Source: Calycina herbarum
Lineage: Eukaryota; Ascomycota; Leotiomycetes; Helotiales; Pezizellaceae
Length of the DNA stretch: 64,000 nucleotides
Assembly (NCBI GenBank): GCA_001414485.1
Contig: LLEY01000021.1
Location: 496,001 to 560,000 of the forward strand
Direction: 5' to 3'
Under the pieces are notes generated by a model, which did not search any database, was not told where the DNA came from, and saw only the letters and a program-made list of their open reading frames with translations. This document shows positions 10,451 to 21,786 of this stretch, one piece after another; the stretch's first letter is position 1; each line of letters begins with the position of its first letter. Position numbers and translations under genes: made by a program.

Positions 10451-11481
10451 TTATAACTCGCCGGGCATGGTGCTGTTTGAACGTGATTGGAGTTTGAAGC
10501 TGGATGGGTGTGAACGAGTTTCTCCTGCTGAGTCCGCCGGTTCATCAACTGTTGGGGTTTGTGCCTCTATATCCGTTGCTCTTGTCGTGTTATTAAGTCC
10601 AAAAGTCGAGGTAAGGTAGGCGAATGAGGTCGTAAACCACGAAAAGCACTGGGTTCTGAATAGAGTAATTGGGTTGAGTCCCAAAATCCGAATAAGGCAG
10701 GCTCTAAAAAACCGAGTAAGATAGGCGAATAGGAGTTTGAAGCACTGCCAAACCTGCTTTAGGGATCGAACAAGGGGTTTCCAGGACGTTTTTTCTCCGT
10801 ATTTCAGTTGGAAGGAGGCCAAGCCAAGATGAACGAAATAGTCGACAGATTTAACCAGTGCGAGAATACCTGGTAGAAGATATACTACGCCGTATTCATG
10901 GATGTGCTGAGGATTGAGATACCAAGCAGACAGGATGGTGTAGGCCAGTTTAGTGATGAGCCAATACAGCCAGAGGTCCCAGGTCATTTTGAGTGAATTT
11001 GGAGACACGATGTACTTTAACATCGGTGGCATAAGGCGAGCCGCCACGGCCACGATGACCAAACATCCTAATCCTATCCAGAAAATAGGTTTGGGAATTG
11101 GGGGGGAAGGGCCTAGGTGTGGTTCGACGGGTGAATTGATGGCGATGAACAGGATGATGATGACAATCCACTCTGCAAAGAGACATTTCGTCATATCTCC
11201 CAACTGAGAACGGTTGGCAACAATACCCTCATGAATAGCGAGACCTTCTACTTCCTACACGTTAGTTTTTTGACATATAATAATTCAAAGTAAGGAGTGA
11301 CTCACTTTCGGATGTGTGTTGTCGATTTCGGGCGTTGATGATCTGCTTTCCTCATCAGGTGGAAGTTCATAAGATTAAAGTTGCTAAGAATAGAAGTGTA
11401 TATGTAGGAGAATAAAGTAAAGCAGTGACCACGTACTACGCCGAGAATGAGACACACTAGATACAGCCACAGCAGCAGCAT
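10451..11481 (-). CDS. Multi-pass membrane protein, unknown function
   Basis: The main exon, 11254-10451, encodes 267 residues with four to six hydrophobic segments. Examples are WIVIIILFIAIN, IFWIGLGCLVIVAVAA, LWLYWLITKLAYTILSAW and VVYLLPGILALVKSVDYF. The C-terminus is polar and Ser/Thr/Glu-rich. Two small upstream exons are proposed: 11481-11437 (MLLLWLYLVCLILGV) and 11350-11306 (ending EIDNTHPK, GTGAGT donor). Together they give 297 residues in frame. The acceptor of the second small exon is tentative, because the more obvious TTCTTAG site leads into a stop. The family is not recognised; it resembles fungal-specific orphan membrane proteins. Function unknown. Confidence 0.6.
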
Positions 11482-12140
11482 CTTGAGTAGCGAGTAATCA
11501 ATTCACTGTTCGAAGAATCGAGTTGATGACAGAATAGGGTTGTTCAGGTTTACGGTTGACAGCGGGTGTTTGGCAATTCAAAGCGCACCTTCGGTCAATA
11601 GATGTGCAATTGAGGCGAGTGGAATAGGGGTTGGGCAATTCGAAGTGTAGTCGAAAGAGTCTTTTGGAATTTGAAGCGGTCTGAAAGGGTATTTATTAAC
11701 CGACCTTCACGCTCGGATCCCTTCACAGCCATTCCTCCGCCTCTTTCCTAATCAAACTTCATTAATAGTAATAGTAGAGAACCTAAAAGAATGAAAGGGA
11801 TTTTCATATAAAGAGTGAAGTTATTACTTAAATCTATAACTTAAACATAGAGAGACAGAAGTAATAAACATTTAGTACTTAGGAGATAAAGTAGAGTAAT
11901 TTTTCATAACCCTGTGATTCACTCCTCTAATATCTTCTAAACTAGAAGTACTATAATTAGAACTCTTATCTTAATCTCTATATCTAATTCTTCTAAGTAG
12001 ATATAATTTATATGTACGCTTTAAGCTATTTTTTATATATATCTTAATAATATTCTTTAATAAGTAATCTTACGTCGAGATTCATTAAGCTATCGGAGTG
12101 GAAGACATAAAACATTTACGCATAGCCAAACATCAGCATA
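11482..12140. other. Intergenic, AT-rich right half
   Basis: From about 11760 the sequence is strongly AT-rich and RIP-like. The last ~27 bases (12114-12140), read on the minus strand, continue the receptor pseudogene interrupted by the transposon at 12141. Nothing else recognised. Confidence 0.5.
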
Positions 12141-13975
12141 ACGTGTTTCACAAGCGAGTCGCCTACATAAGCGGGTCGCCCACTTTCCTTGTCGCGCACT
12201 ATGTACCACCTTTAAATCATAATAGCTTAACACTATAACGTTTAATTACCTTCTTAAGAAGCTAATATCATTTTAATAACCTAAGAACTCAAAAACAACG
12301 CGTTATTAACTGAACGAAGCACTGTAAAGATTTACTATGTTCCTTGAAAGACTCTTTCCGATTAACGCGCCGGAAAGCCCTTATAACGCGATTGCTAGCC
12401 TAATTCGAAAAAGCTTACAAAGCTAGAGGAGGAGGCAATAGTTAGATATATATTAGAGTTGGATTCGCGAGGGTTTTCGCCTATAAGGGATATAGTACGA
12501 GATATAGCTAATAATCTGCTAAGAGAGTGCGACGGAAAGCCTATAGGTATGAACTAGCTAGATAACTTTATAAAACGTATACCTAAGCTTAAAACTCGAT
12601 AGAGTCGTTTATATAATCGTTAGCGAGCTTTAACTAAGGATCTACGAGTTATTAGCCTATAGTTTACGCTTATATAGTCTATTAAAGAGAAATATAGTAT
12701 TTAAGATAAGGATATTTACAACTTTAACGAAAGTAGCTTTATAATAGGAGTTATTTTATCCTAACTTATTATTATAAGCTTAGAAACGTATAGGAAGCGA
12801 AAGCAAGTTTAGCTAGGTAATCGCGAGTAGGTTATAGTTATTTAAGGAGTTAATATAACAGAATAGGCAATCCCGCTATTTATTATATTCGTAGGCAAAG
12901 TACTTATTTCTACCTAGTACTAAGATATATATATACTATATAATTAGGTAATTAAGGTTAGCAACAACGGCTAGACAAATAATAAGCTTAGAGTTATATA
13001 GTTAAAGTATTTTAATAAGTATATAAAGGTATAAAGTGTAGGAGGATATCGTTTATTAATTGTTAATAGTTATAAAAGCTATAACTCGCTTAAATTCTAG
13101 TAACTCTATAAACACTTAAATATTATTACCCTCTATATACCTCTATACTTATCGCACCTACTATAGCTACTTAATATAGTCTACTTCTCGCTATTAAAGC
13201 GAGTATATAGAGCTAAGATATTAGGCTTAGTATAGAATTATATTAATTATATTACTAAAGAAACCTTTCTTCTCGTGTTTAAAGCAGCTTTTTATAAAGT
13301 ATTTATAAAGGATAACATCTATACGAGTTTTAAAGGGGCTGGGCTAGTCCTATACAGCCTAGAAGCTATGTTATTAAAGCTTGATTTAAGGCTTTGTATG
13401 CTAATATTAATAATACTAGAAGACACTCTATAGACACCTAAAATACTAAGTAATGTATATAAAATAATAGCTTAATTAACGCTTATTTAAGATCGGATTT
13501 AAAGATATTAAGACTCGTTACCTAGTTCTATTATTTAGTCTCTTAATTAACTCGAAAAAGGCTTAACTAGGGTGATATATAATATAGTATTAATATGTAA
13601 GGAAATCACTAGTCTTTATATAATAACTGAGGCTATAACTAAGCGTAAAAGTCGTAAGAGGAAGTATATTAAGAGTTAAGAGACATTAACAGTAGGCGAC
13701 GTAGCTGATTTAATTGCATTTGAGGAAAATAGTAGCTAGAAATAAGGTGAAGAGTCTAGGAAGAGAGTTCGCGTAGACAGGTACTGTAGCCGTTGTAGTA
13801 AAACTAGGCATAATTCTTATACTTGTTAGGCAGAAATATTAGATGTAGAAGATAGCGAAAGTTCTGAAGAATACTAGATAGCTTCTATAGTAATAATAAC
13901 TTTGTGTAGTGTTGAGTATTTTGTATTATAATAATACTAGGTTGAAAAAGTGGGCGACTCGCTTGTGAAACACGT
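12141..13975 (+). mobile_element. Fot1/pogo-type DNA transposon, RIP-mutated (copy 1)
   Basis: 1835 bp flanked by TA duplications (12139-12140 and 13976-13977). The terminal inverted repeats begin ACGTGTTTCACAAGCGAGTC. The + strand still reads as a transposase if TAG is taken as former TGG/CAG. Recognisable pieces are KLEEEAIVRYILELDSRGF, GMN*LDNFIKR and the CENP-B-like helix-turn-helix region, then NF..SGF..GVI, VDSY.SYNS.EF and YIPLYLSHLLQPLDVVYFS of the DDE_1 superfamily. A C-terminal CxxC-like zinc-knuckle remnant follows. Many TAG/TAA codons make it inactive. Length and family are close to the Botrytis Flipper element as I recall it, but identity needs a search. It sits inside a receptor-like pseudogene. 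Confidence 0.85.
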
Positions 13976-14546
13976 TAATGGAAACAAGAATCTTTTTCTT
14001 GGTCTTCAATTGCAACGACCAGACCAGCGGCATAGGAAACAGCAGAATGGCAAGATCAAAAACCAAATTGAGAGCTCCAGCCGCAATATACCAATGCGTT
14101 CGAGAAACACACTTGCCAACCTTCAAATATGGATCCGTGCAAGCTGTCCAAGGAACCACAACACTAGCGACCCAAAACCCAGTTATCAACGTTCCCAAAA
14201 CCCATAACCCGTTCTTCGTTAGACCCCGCACTCGAAATATTCTAGCGTGCAGCGTTAACGCACTCAATCGCATTAGCTGCGTCGACGTGACATAGAAAGT
14301 AACCTGCAAATGCTGCATCATTAAAGTATCTTTCAGGTAATTCAATGGAATCATCCACGAATGCTTTCCCACGCCCAGGGTTACACCATAAATAACCGTT
14401 GCAAGATACAAATGCGAGAACAAAAGTGTAGACAATAACATGAAGTCGCCCCATCAGAATTGGGCTCGCGATGCTACTGCGCGTGACCACAGCCGTGTGG
14501 TGACTGTGATCGTAGGGACGATGAGCAGGACAATTGGGATGGTCCC
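13976..14546 (-). pseudogene. Fungal rhodopsin-like (PTH11-type) receptor, truncated
   Basis: Minus-strand translation gives successive membrane helices: PIVLLIVPTITVTTRLWSRA, then WGDFMLLSTLLFSHLYLATV, LQVTFYVTSTQLMRLSALTL, LWVLGTLITGFWVASVVVPW, CVSRTHWYIAAGALNLVFDL and LLFPMPLVWSLQLKTKKKIL. This order, with the conserved N-x-x-x-D-L and FPMPLVW positions, is the fungal rhodopsin/PTH11 extracellular-integral-membrane family. There is an in-frame TGA at 14456-14454 between helices 1 and 2. After ...KKILVSI the reading frame meets a transposon at a TA. Removing that element would continue the frame for only eight codons into decayed AT-rich DNA (12140-12114), so the C-terminal half is gone. 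The role in surface sensing is family knowledge only. Confidence 0.7.
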
Positions 14547-15215
14547 TTATTCGCATAGTCGGGGGCATGTTTGATGGGAGGTGCAGTGGCTGACATGATT
14601 CAAAAAGAAGCTAATGTGGAGGAGTGGACAAACTTTCGTACTTCGCCCTGCGAGGCTTTTTGGCTTTCGTTCTTTTCAGTAGGGTTCAAAAAACAGCATA
14701 GAAACCTACGACAGATTTCTAAAAGTAGGCGGAAAGTGCAAGAAGAGGGTGCATCCAAGACACCAAAGTAGAGATAATGGTACAAGTTTGCTTTAGCGAA
14801 TCAGTGTTTAAAACCCCCACCGGGCGGGCGAGCAAAACCCGCCTGGTCACGTCGTAAAACATTATCCCGGTAGATAAAAAAGATAGAAAGCCGCTTCACT
14901 GTGCCGTAAAGATCGCGGTTATCCTTTCTTGTCACCTTAGTTTTTTTGTACCCCAGGAGATCACTGCGTTGAAGGATGATTTGTAGGTGTTTTGTGGCGG
15001 CCAGTCAATTTAGCCTGAAGGCACTACTGTTGGATGACGCTGTTGGAAGGAAACCGTAGGATCATGTATGGTGTGTTATCTTTTATCTCTCAATACATGT
15101 CGCAAAGAATTATGTTTTGTTACTCGGCATGTCTTGCCTCTCGATTTATTTGGATGGGATTTGCTGAGTCAGTAAGTTAAACCAAACTCTTCAATCTGGT
15201 TTTCTTTCTGAAACA
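14547..15215. other. Intergenic, nothing recognised
   Basis: Spacer between two pseudogenes. It contains a short GC-rich imperfect palindrome near 14820-14850 (GGGCGGGCGAGCAAAACCCG). No gene seen. Confidence 0.4.
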
Positions 15216-16368
15216 ATTGTTACGATTCAATCCATTAAAACGTAGAGATATACCACGCGATGATCAATGCAATTTTGATTTTAGACGCGCTGTACTTATC
15301 AAGGGTCCTAACACTAAATACCCTCCCTTAATGAGCATACTCTCCAACCCATGCCGGGTGTTCCTCCATAAATGCCCGAAGGATAATCACAAGTTTGTAT
15401 GCTTCATTGCATGTGCTGGAAATCTATCTCCAGCTACGGGATATCTTTTCAAGATTGCCTCAATAATTTCCATTTCATCATCCGATAGCAGTGGCATTGG
15501 CTTCCATCTCGGCCATTGAGAGAGCTTGATCCCCTTTATTCTGGAGAACATGAGTCCAAAAATCGGCTTTGGTGGGGTCTTCGCCGGCTTCGAGTCTCCC
15601 TTGGACCTTGGCCAAGCTCATTTCAAGAAGTGTCTTGACGCCCATCAAATCCTTCTTGTTCGCGAAGAGCATATGAATGGAGCCAAAATCCCAAATGCAC
15701 TTACGCTGATAGCATAACCCATAGCGTGCATGAACTTGATCATGCGGATTACCCATAGATGATTTTCGCTATTGCTAACGCAACCAAATTGGGTATCAAG
15801 AGTGAACTCGCCGACGATATCGAATATCGAAAGGTTCATCCACATATTGATGTCCACAATCTTTTGGCCTTGGCGTTTTCTGCAAGCTTATCTGTGTGTT
15901 GAAACACATGTCTGGTCATCGTACCTTTCTGGCTACGGATGGCTCTTTCTGAAAAACCATGGGTAAGAGCACCACGTTGCCGAGAGTAGTCTTCATCGTT
16001 GGCAGTAATAAGAGGCTGTGCTTTCCCACGAAGGGGGAAGTATCCGTACTTGTTGAATTTCTTGCTGGCAGCATGCCCATGGATCTCGTTCCAGGACCCT
16101 TCGGTAATAAAGGAGATATAGTCGGGTACAATTCGGACCACGTCTCTGTATTTCTCATGTAGTTTGTGGACCTCAACTGCTTCCCGTCCTCTAATTCCGG
16201 CGAAGGATTGGGGGAGGTGGGATATGACGCGTAGTTTTGGACCAGGAAAGGCGGAGAGGAGGTGATATGTGATTCGATGACCAGCGCGGGAAACAAAAAA
16301 CAATATTGGCTAGCAGGGTCAGTCAGTTGTGTTTTGCAGCCACTAATTAATGTATCTTCTCCCTCCAC
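15216..16368 (-). pseudogene. Cytochrome P450 relic, frameshifted
   Basis: The minus strand encodes P450 N-terminal features: AFPGPKLRVISHLPQSFAG, LHEKYRDVVRIVPDYISF, FPLRGKAQPLITANDEDYSR and QRGALTHGFSERAIRSQ (the C-helix/heme-propionate region). The frame breaks after ...ENAKAK (near 15866), then VDINMWMNLSIFDIVGEF and FMHAMGYAISVSAFGI follow. A second break comes near 15700, then LFANKKDLMGVKTLLEMSLA and ALSMAEMEANATAI. The I-helix AGSETT motif, ExxR and the heme-cysteine loop are not found; sequence to the left is only vaguely alignable. So it is a multi-lesion pseudogene of a microsomal-type fungal P450. Confidence 0.7.
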
Positions 16369-17089
16369 AAAGTTGCTCTCACCTCCCGTCGTTATTCATG
16401 CCCGCAAAGTTCAAAAAAAAAGCTCGTATCTCTCATCACACACCCCTCCAAGCACCCAAAACCTACCTATCCACAAAACCCAACACTTACGAAAAAAACC
16501 CATGCTTTACATCCCCACAAACTCCAAGTGTAAGCTCAACCAATACATCATATAGCCAGAAAGAAAAAGATGCAACCACTCTCACTCCCATTCAACAAGA
16601 TGGAGTGGAAAAATCCTCGGTCCTTGATGTCTTATCAGGTAGAACATACAGCAATCACTCGCGAATTAGGTAGGCAATTTTACCTTGTCATCACATAACA
16701 TCATATCAAAACACAAAAAAACACATACAAAAAAAAAAGACCATTATACAAATCGCTACACTGAAATTCTCCATCTACTCGAGAGAATTCAAATCTAAAA
16801 AAGGGGGTAGTGAGGAGTTTCCATCTATAAAAAAAGCAATTGTAATCCTAATGCACCATATCCATGTATTGTAACTTCTGTTGCTGTTTTCTGTCCCATC
16901 CAAAGAGGCTTCTCCCCCACGACAATCACCAGACCTCAGGCGATTTCTTCTATGCAAACCCCATAATACCCATCCATACCCATGATTGGAATGCTACAAG
17001 CTGTATGACTGACAAAAGAAAGAAAAAAGGTGTAACGTTCTAAAACTACAACGGGAGAAGTGTAGTAAACGCTGGGTGGTAGGGATCTT
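16369..17089. other. Intergenic, A-rich, no gene
   Basis: Contains poly-A-like runs near 16500-16740. The left part is probably the remains of the P450 promoter and the right part (up to 17089) the LETM1 3' untranslated region. No coding or repeat feature supported. Confidence 0.45.
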
Positions 17090-18796
17090 CTAAGCAGACT
17101 TTTTCTCATCCGCCGCCTCCTGTTTTTGCGCCTTGATACCCTCCTCCTCAGCATCAAGCGCCTCATTGACCTGTTCTTGGCCAGTGGGGACCGAGTCGGC
17201 TCTCCGCTCCTCCTTCTCGTCGATATCTTCATCGTCACGAGGCGTAGCCCGCCCGGACTCCTTATTCTCCTCATCCTGCTCGTTCTCCTCCTCAATCAAC
17301 TCCTGCTGCTCCTTCAGAACCTCAAGCCTTTGCTTATTCGTAGCAGCACCCTCAGCAGTATGAACTTCCAGCTCAATCTCATGGAAAAGCTCCTCAGGAA
17401 TGGATGAGAGAACACCGGTGAGAGCGTCAATCTGGGTGTTGAATTCCGTATCCTTGCCTTGAGCGTACATGAATGCGTTGCTCAAAACCAAGAGGGTGGA
17501 AGGAACACCGTATTTAAGACGGAGATCTAACCATGATTGGAGGTCGTCACGTAGCCGTGCAGGTGACACGCCATGTGTTCGGATACCTCGGCTTTGAGCG
17601 GCGACTTGTAACTCTGGGACTGAGAGGCTGTCGACACCTTCGTAGCTGATTGCGCGATCATCTCTCTTGATTTGTCTCATACGGTGACGAACTTGGTATC
17701 GTAGCATCATATCTGTACCGAAAGTGTTGAGGTTCATGTATCGACACATCCCAACGAGTTGTGGTCTTGAAAGATTATCCAGGGTCAAATCATCCTTGAA
17801 GATCTTGCAAACTTTAATAACGTCTGATGCGGATGGGGATTCTCCTGTGGATCGAAGTTTCCGGAAGAATTGTGTGAATTCCTCCTTTTGCGCATTTGCA
17901 ACAGTCACAGGGAGACCCGTCTCCTTCAAAGTATTCCTCAGAAAGCTACTGACATCCTTCCGTGTGGCTCTCAAATCCGTAGCCTTCTTATCCTTCGATG
18001 TCTGTCCTTCATACGTGCTAGGAAGAAGGTTGGGGAATAGCTTCAAAGCAACCGGAAGCAACAACTCCGCAAACGGTACAAGGATGAAAACCGAAAAAGG
18101 GACCAAACGACCGATATCCTGGACGGTTCGTTGTAGTTGACGGTGTTCTCTTCGACTGAGTTCGTAACCAGCTGCCATCTTCAACGCCAATCGTGTACTG
18201 ATCCTGACTTCGGTTGCCAGCAATTTCGTTCCGTCCCAGTAATGTTGTGCTTCTTTTTTGATCTTTTGACCTAGGGTCAACTTCTTCTCGGCCTTTTTGA
18301 CATCCTTCTTATCTTCTGCTGCCTTGACACCAGCCAACTCGCTCAGGCTAACAGCTTCCGTGGCATCGGTTTTTGATACCGCAGTGGCGACATCTGATGG
18401 AACTGGAGCAACCTCATGCTCTTTGGCTTGACTAGCAGCCGCTTTGTTTGGCGCATTTGAGGTGATATTCGCATCCTTGATGGGCTTCTTGGCTTGGTTG
18501 GCATTGAAGCCTGGTGGTGGCCCTGAGTGAGGTACTCCTGATGTATGTGCATCGGTTGAAACTCCTCGTTGAGGGATTAGGATAGCCAACGCTGGCATAC
18601 TCGCTGGCAAGTTTCGTGCATTGCGACGTAGGAATGCTGTGTATGCTGAAGAGGGACCGGTTCGAGGGTATGCACGAGCTAGAGAGTATCATTAGGACTC
18701 TTCTTCTGCAGAAAGCCATTGGATGCAGATATACTAACCACCCGTCATGAAAGATGTTTGCGCCGCATTGCGGACGATTCTCGAAGAGGCACTCAT
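17090..18796 (-). CDS. mdm38: Mitochondrial LETM1/Mdm38-family protein
   Basis: Two exons, 18796-18739 and 18678-17090 (intron 60 bp, donor GTTAGT), give 548 residues. The N-terminus MSASSRIVRNAAQTSFMTGA is rich in Arg/Ser/Ala and fits a mitochondrial presequence. A basic/coiled stretch precedes QHYWDGTKLLATEVRISTRL. A single membrane segment follows (LVPFSVFILVPFAELLLPVA, about 211-234), then the LETM1 ribosome-binding domain with NLSRPQLVGMCRYMNLNTFG and DAISYEGVDSL-like SAP/EF region (seen as RAISYEGVDSLSVPELQ). An acidic low-complexity coiled C-terminus ends it. Yeast Mdm38 and LETM1 act in the inner membrane in K+/H+ exchange and in coupling mitoribosomes to membrane insertion. Length matches Mdm38 (about 570). 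No defect seen. Confidence 0.92.
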
Positions 18797-19878
18797 GGTT
18801 GAGATGTCGCCTTGTCAACAAGACGGTATCGGGAGGTGGGAGAGATTCGCAATGGGAGATTATAGTAATTGATGTGTTTATGGGTAGAATAGTAATTCAA
18901 GTGTCGGCCATGGTTTTGATGGGATTGTCAGATGTTGATGGAGGGGCTCAGATTAGGAGACGGAATGGAACAGCTGGAAGAATTTCCACCAGCAGATTGG
19001 TCACGTGAAAGGAGTGACCCGGAAGCAGATGGAAGCTGGGAAAGAAGTTCTGGAAGCTATTTTTCTGACAAGTTCCCGTTTCTTAGTTCAACGCCTGGTT
19101 CATGCCAAGGAGGTTGTCAATGGCGATAATAAATGACACTTTCTTATAACAACGAAACGATAAATGAAGCCCTAATAGCTAAACTCCCTACGAGGTCTTT
19201 AAGAGGCCTTTCGGGAACCCGGAGATAAGATGTTGGATGCCGCTTTCATTATGAACACCTCACTAGCAATCTGGAAGGCTGCGTCATTCGTGCCTAGCCT
19301 TCCCTTCTCACCAGAAATCGACGAACAAGACTCGGAAAGAGCCATTGAAGCCATCTTTAGTTGGCAGCTAAAACAATGACAATCAACAGTCTCGCTTCTA
19401 TCAGAAAACCCCAAATCCGAGACATGCGGCCACCCAAAAATCTTACGATGTACTCGAGTAGATGCTCTCAGGTCTCTCAGGTACATGGCATGTTACAGGG
19501 GTCCACCGTTCCCTCAACAAAATGCCAAAATGCACCAAGCTTGGCTCTTCCCAGATTCTGGTTGACTTGCCGAACCTCGCCTCGCTCCCCGCATTTCGCT
19601 TTGCACCTTCCCTTCTTCCATGCGCGCTCTTGTCTTGCTCTCAAAGCTCTCAAAGCTCTCAAAGCACATTCACTCCCCCTCTGTCCTTCCTTCCTCGATA
19701 CCCCGTGTACTTCTCCCCTACTATTTCCTGATTTCATAATGGATATTTCTTAGACTCCCTTTTCTCCTGTAGCATAGCCCTTGCTTGCCAGGCGCAAGCA
19801 CCCTTTCCCCGACTTCTTTAGAATAGACTCGATTTGCTTTCCCCGGCGCATCGCAACAGAACAGAAAGACTCGCATAC
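18797..19878. promoter_or_regulatory. Shared upstream region of LETM1 and adenylate kinase
   Basis: Divergent promoter interval. It has a CTC/TTC-rich pyrimidine tract near 19560-19740 and a threefold CAAAGCTCT repeat at about 19637-19665, in front of the adenylate kinase start. No protein-coding ORF with conserved features found. Confidence 0.45.
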
Positions 19879-20753
19879 ATGATCAACAACATGAAGCTTC
19901 GCAAGGCAGCACGTATTATCTTGGTCGGAGCTCCAGGTGTAGGAAAGGGCACCCAAGCAGAGAGACTTTTGCAGAGATTCCCGCAACTCTCAGCCATTAG
20001 CTCGGGCGATTTACTCCGCGATAATGTCAAGAACCAGACTCCCCTTGGTAACTACCCTCCCCCCAATTTTCAACTTCGAGAAACCAAACTAACTTTCCGC
20101 CAGGCATAAAAGCAGAAAGCACAATAAAGTCCGGCTCCCTCGTCCCCGACGCAATGATTCTCCGTCTCATCCTCCACGAACTAAAAACCCGAGGCTGGAT
20201 CAGTCCACCCACCGCCAACACCCTAACCCTCTCCGCAACATCCCAAGACCAAGATATCTCCATCGAAGACCACTTCGTCAACACCCCAACCCTCGCCAAC
20301 CTCACCGCTCCCCCACAAACATCCAACGACCCCTCCGCCTCCTTCATCCTCGACGGCTTCCCCCGCACCGCAAGCCAAGCAACCCAACTCGACAACCTCA
20401 TTCCAATAAACCTCGTAGTCTCCCTCCGCACCCCCTCCTCCGTAATCCTCTCCCGCATCGCCGGGCGTTGGGTCCACGCCCCCTCGGGTCGAGTCTACAA
20501 CACGACGTTCAATGCGCCAAAGGTCCCCGGTCTTGACGATGTGACGGGCGAGAAACTGACCAAACGCCCGGACGACGATGAGGAGACTTGGGTTAAGAGG
20601 TTACGGAAGTTCGAGGAAACGAGTGAACCCCTTTTGGAGCATTATGCGCGGAAGGGGGTGTTGTGGGAGGTGGAGGGGGGGAGTAGTGATGAGATATCTC
20701 CGAAGCTTTTTAAGGAGTTTGAGAGAAGGTTTGTTGATGGGGTGGACTTATGA
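19879..20753 (+). CDS. adk2: Adenylate kinase, GTP:AMP phosphotransferase type
   Basis: Exons 19879-20047 and 20104-20753 (intron 56 bp, GTAACT..CAG) encode 272 residues. Near the N-terminus, [19 protein letters not shown] is the P-loop. Next come [14 protein letters not shown] (NMP-binding), [18 protein letters not shown], and a short LID with [31 protein letters not shown] and [10 protein letters not shown]. The LID lacks the four-Cys zinc site and resembles AK3/Adk2 enzymes of the mitochondrial matrix that use GTP to phosphorylate AMP. There is no long presequence, as in yeast Adk2. The start at 19879 is the first ATG; a second in-frame Met follows at 19891. A 33-residue insertion in the NMP-binding half ([20 protein letters not shown] region) is longer than in typical AK3. 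Confidence 0.9.
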
Positions 20754-21786
20754 TTTTCTCTTTTCCACTTGATTTACAAGGGTGGGGTATTGATTTTTTT
20801 ACTTGTATCCTTTTAACATGGGAGTTTGGAGAATGAGAGTGGTTCTCGGGTAGATTTCTTAAGCTTCAGAGCGGTTGTCTTTTTTTCTCTTCTTTTTGGT
20901 TGTGGATAGGGATTTTACTTGTGTTTATGAGTTAGGCGTTGCTTTTATGGACCTATTTGTGTGGTTTGAGTGTTACTACTTTCAGCACTTTCAACAATTT
21001 GTGATGGGAGGACCAGGACAGGACGGGAATGAAAATCGGATATGGACTGCTATGATACAGCAAGAGAGAGGATGTATTTTACTTTTGTAAGCTCAGTAGC
21101 TGTACCGAACAGATCCGGGATAAACGGAATGAAAACTCTTAAAGATCAACATCATGGCCGACCTAGGTAATTTTGACATTCATGAAAGTGATGTGCACCG
21201 TGAAGTCTTGGTTCCTAGGTCCTCGAGTAGAAAAGATAAGTTACTCATGTCGAGGATTTTAATTGACCCAGACCTGCTGGATAAGTTTATTCTTCAACGA
21301 TGCTTCCATCGATGATTCGATGACTGAGACTCTCACCCAGGGCCGTTGGAAAATATCAACTGGATATAATCTACCGGGTATCATAGTGACCAAGATAGTA
21401 TTGAAGTCCAAGGTCAGTAACCCAGTCAAAGATTTCCTCAAAACCAAGGTTTAGGCCATGAAATCTTCACACTTCACAATTATGCAACTCATGTTCTCGG
21501 AAAACGAGAAGACAAATAAAGGTAAGTAAGTTAATTCAGGAACTCCATTCAATGCTAATAAAAAAGGACCCCGCTTCTTGGATCCCATCGAGAAAAATGC
21601 AAATCCATCCATCCAATGGACCATTCGTTTGTGTATCAACTAGTGCCCCCCAATGTCTATAGACATCTTAAAAATCCTATGGACAAGCCAACTGCCATAA
21701 ACAGCCAATAATGCACAAAACACCCACCTTTCTCCTCCCTTCCATCTCTATAATTCAAAAAGCATAAACTAAAAGAATGTCAAAAT
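20754..21786. other. Intergenic between adk2 and kexin 3' ends
   Basis: Convergent 3' regions. T-rich after the adk2 stop; no repeat, RNA or coding feature supported. Confidence 0.5.

Noticed and set aside
12141..13975. LTR retrotransposon interpretation of the AT-rich repeat
   Set aside because: Ends are inverted, not direct, repeats; TA duplication and DDE_1-type motifs fit a pogo/Fot1 DNA transposon.
14817..14850. GC-rich palindrome as terminator or RNA gene
   Set aside because: Too short and imperfect, with no adjacent gene to serve.
4103..16368. Possible secondary-metabolite cluster (GMC oxidoreductase, P450)
   Set aside because: The P450 is a pseudogene, and no PKS, NRPS, terpene synthase or pathway regulator is seen.
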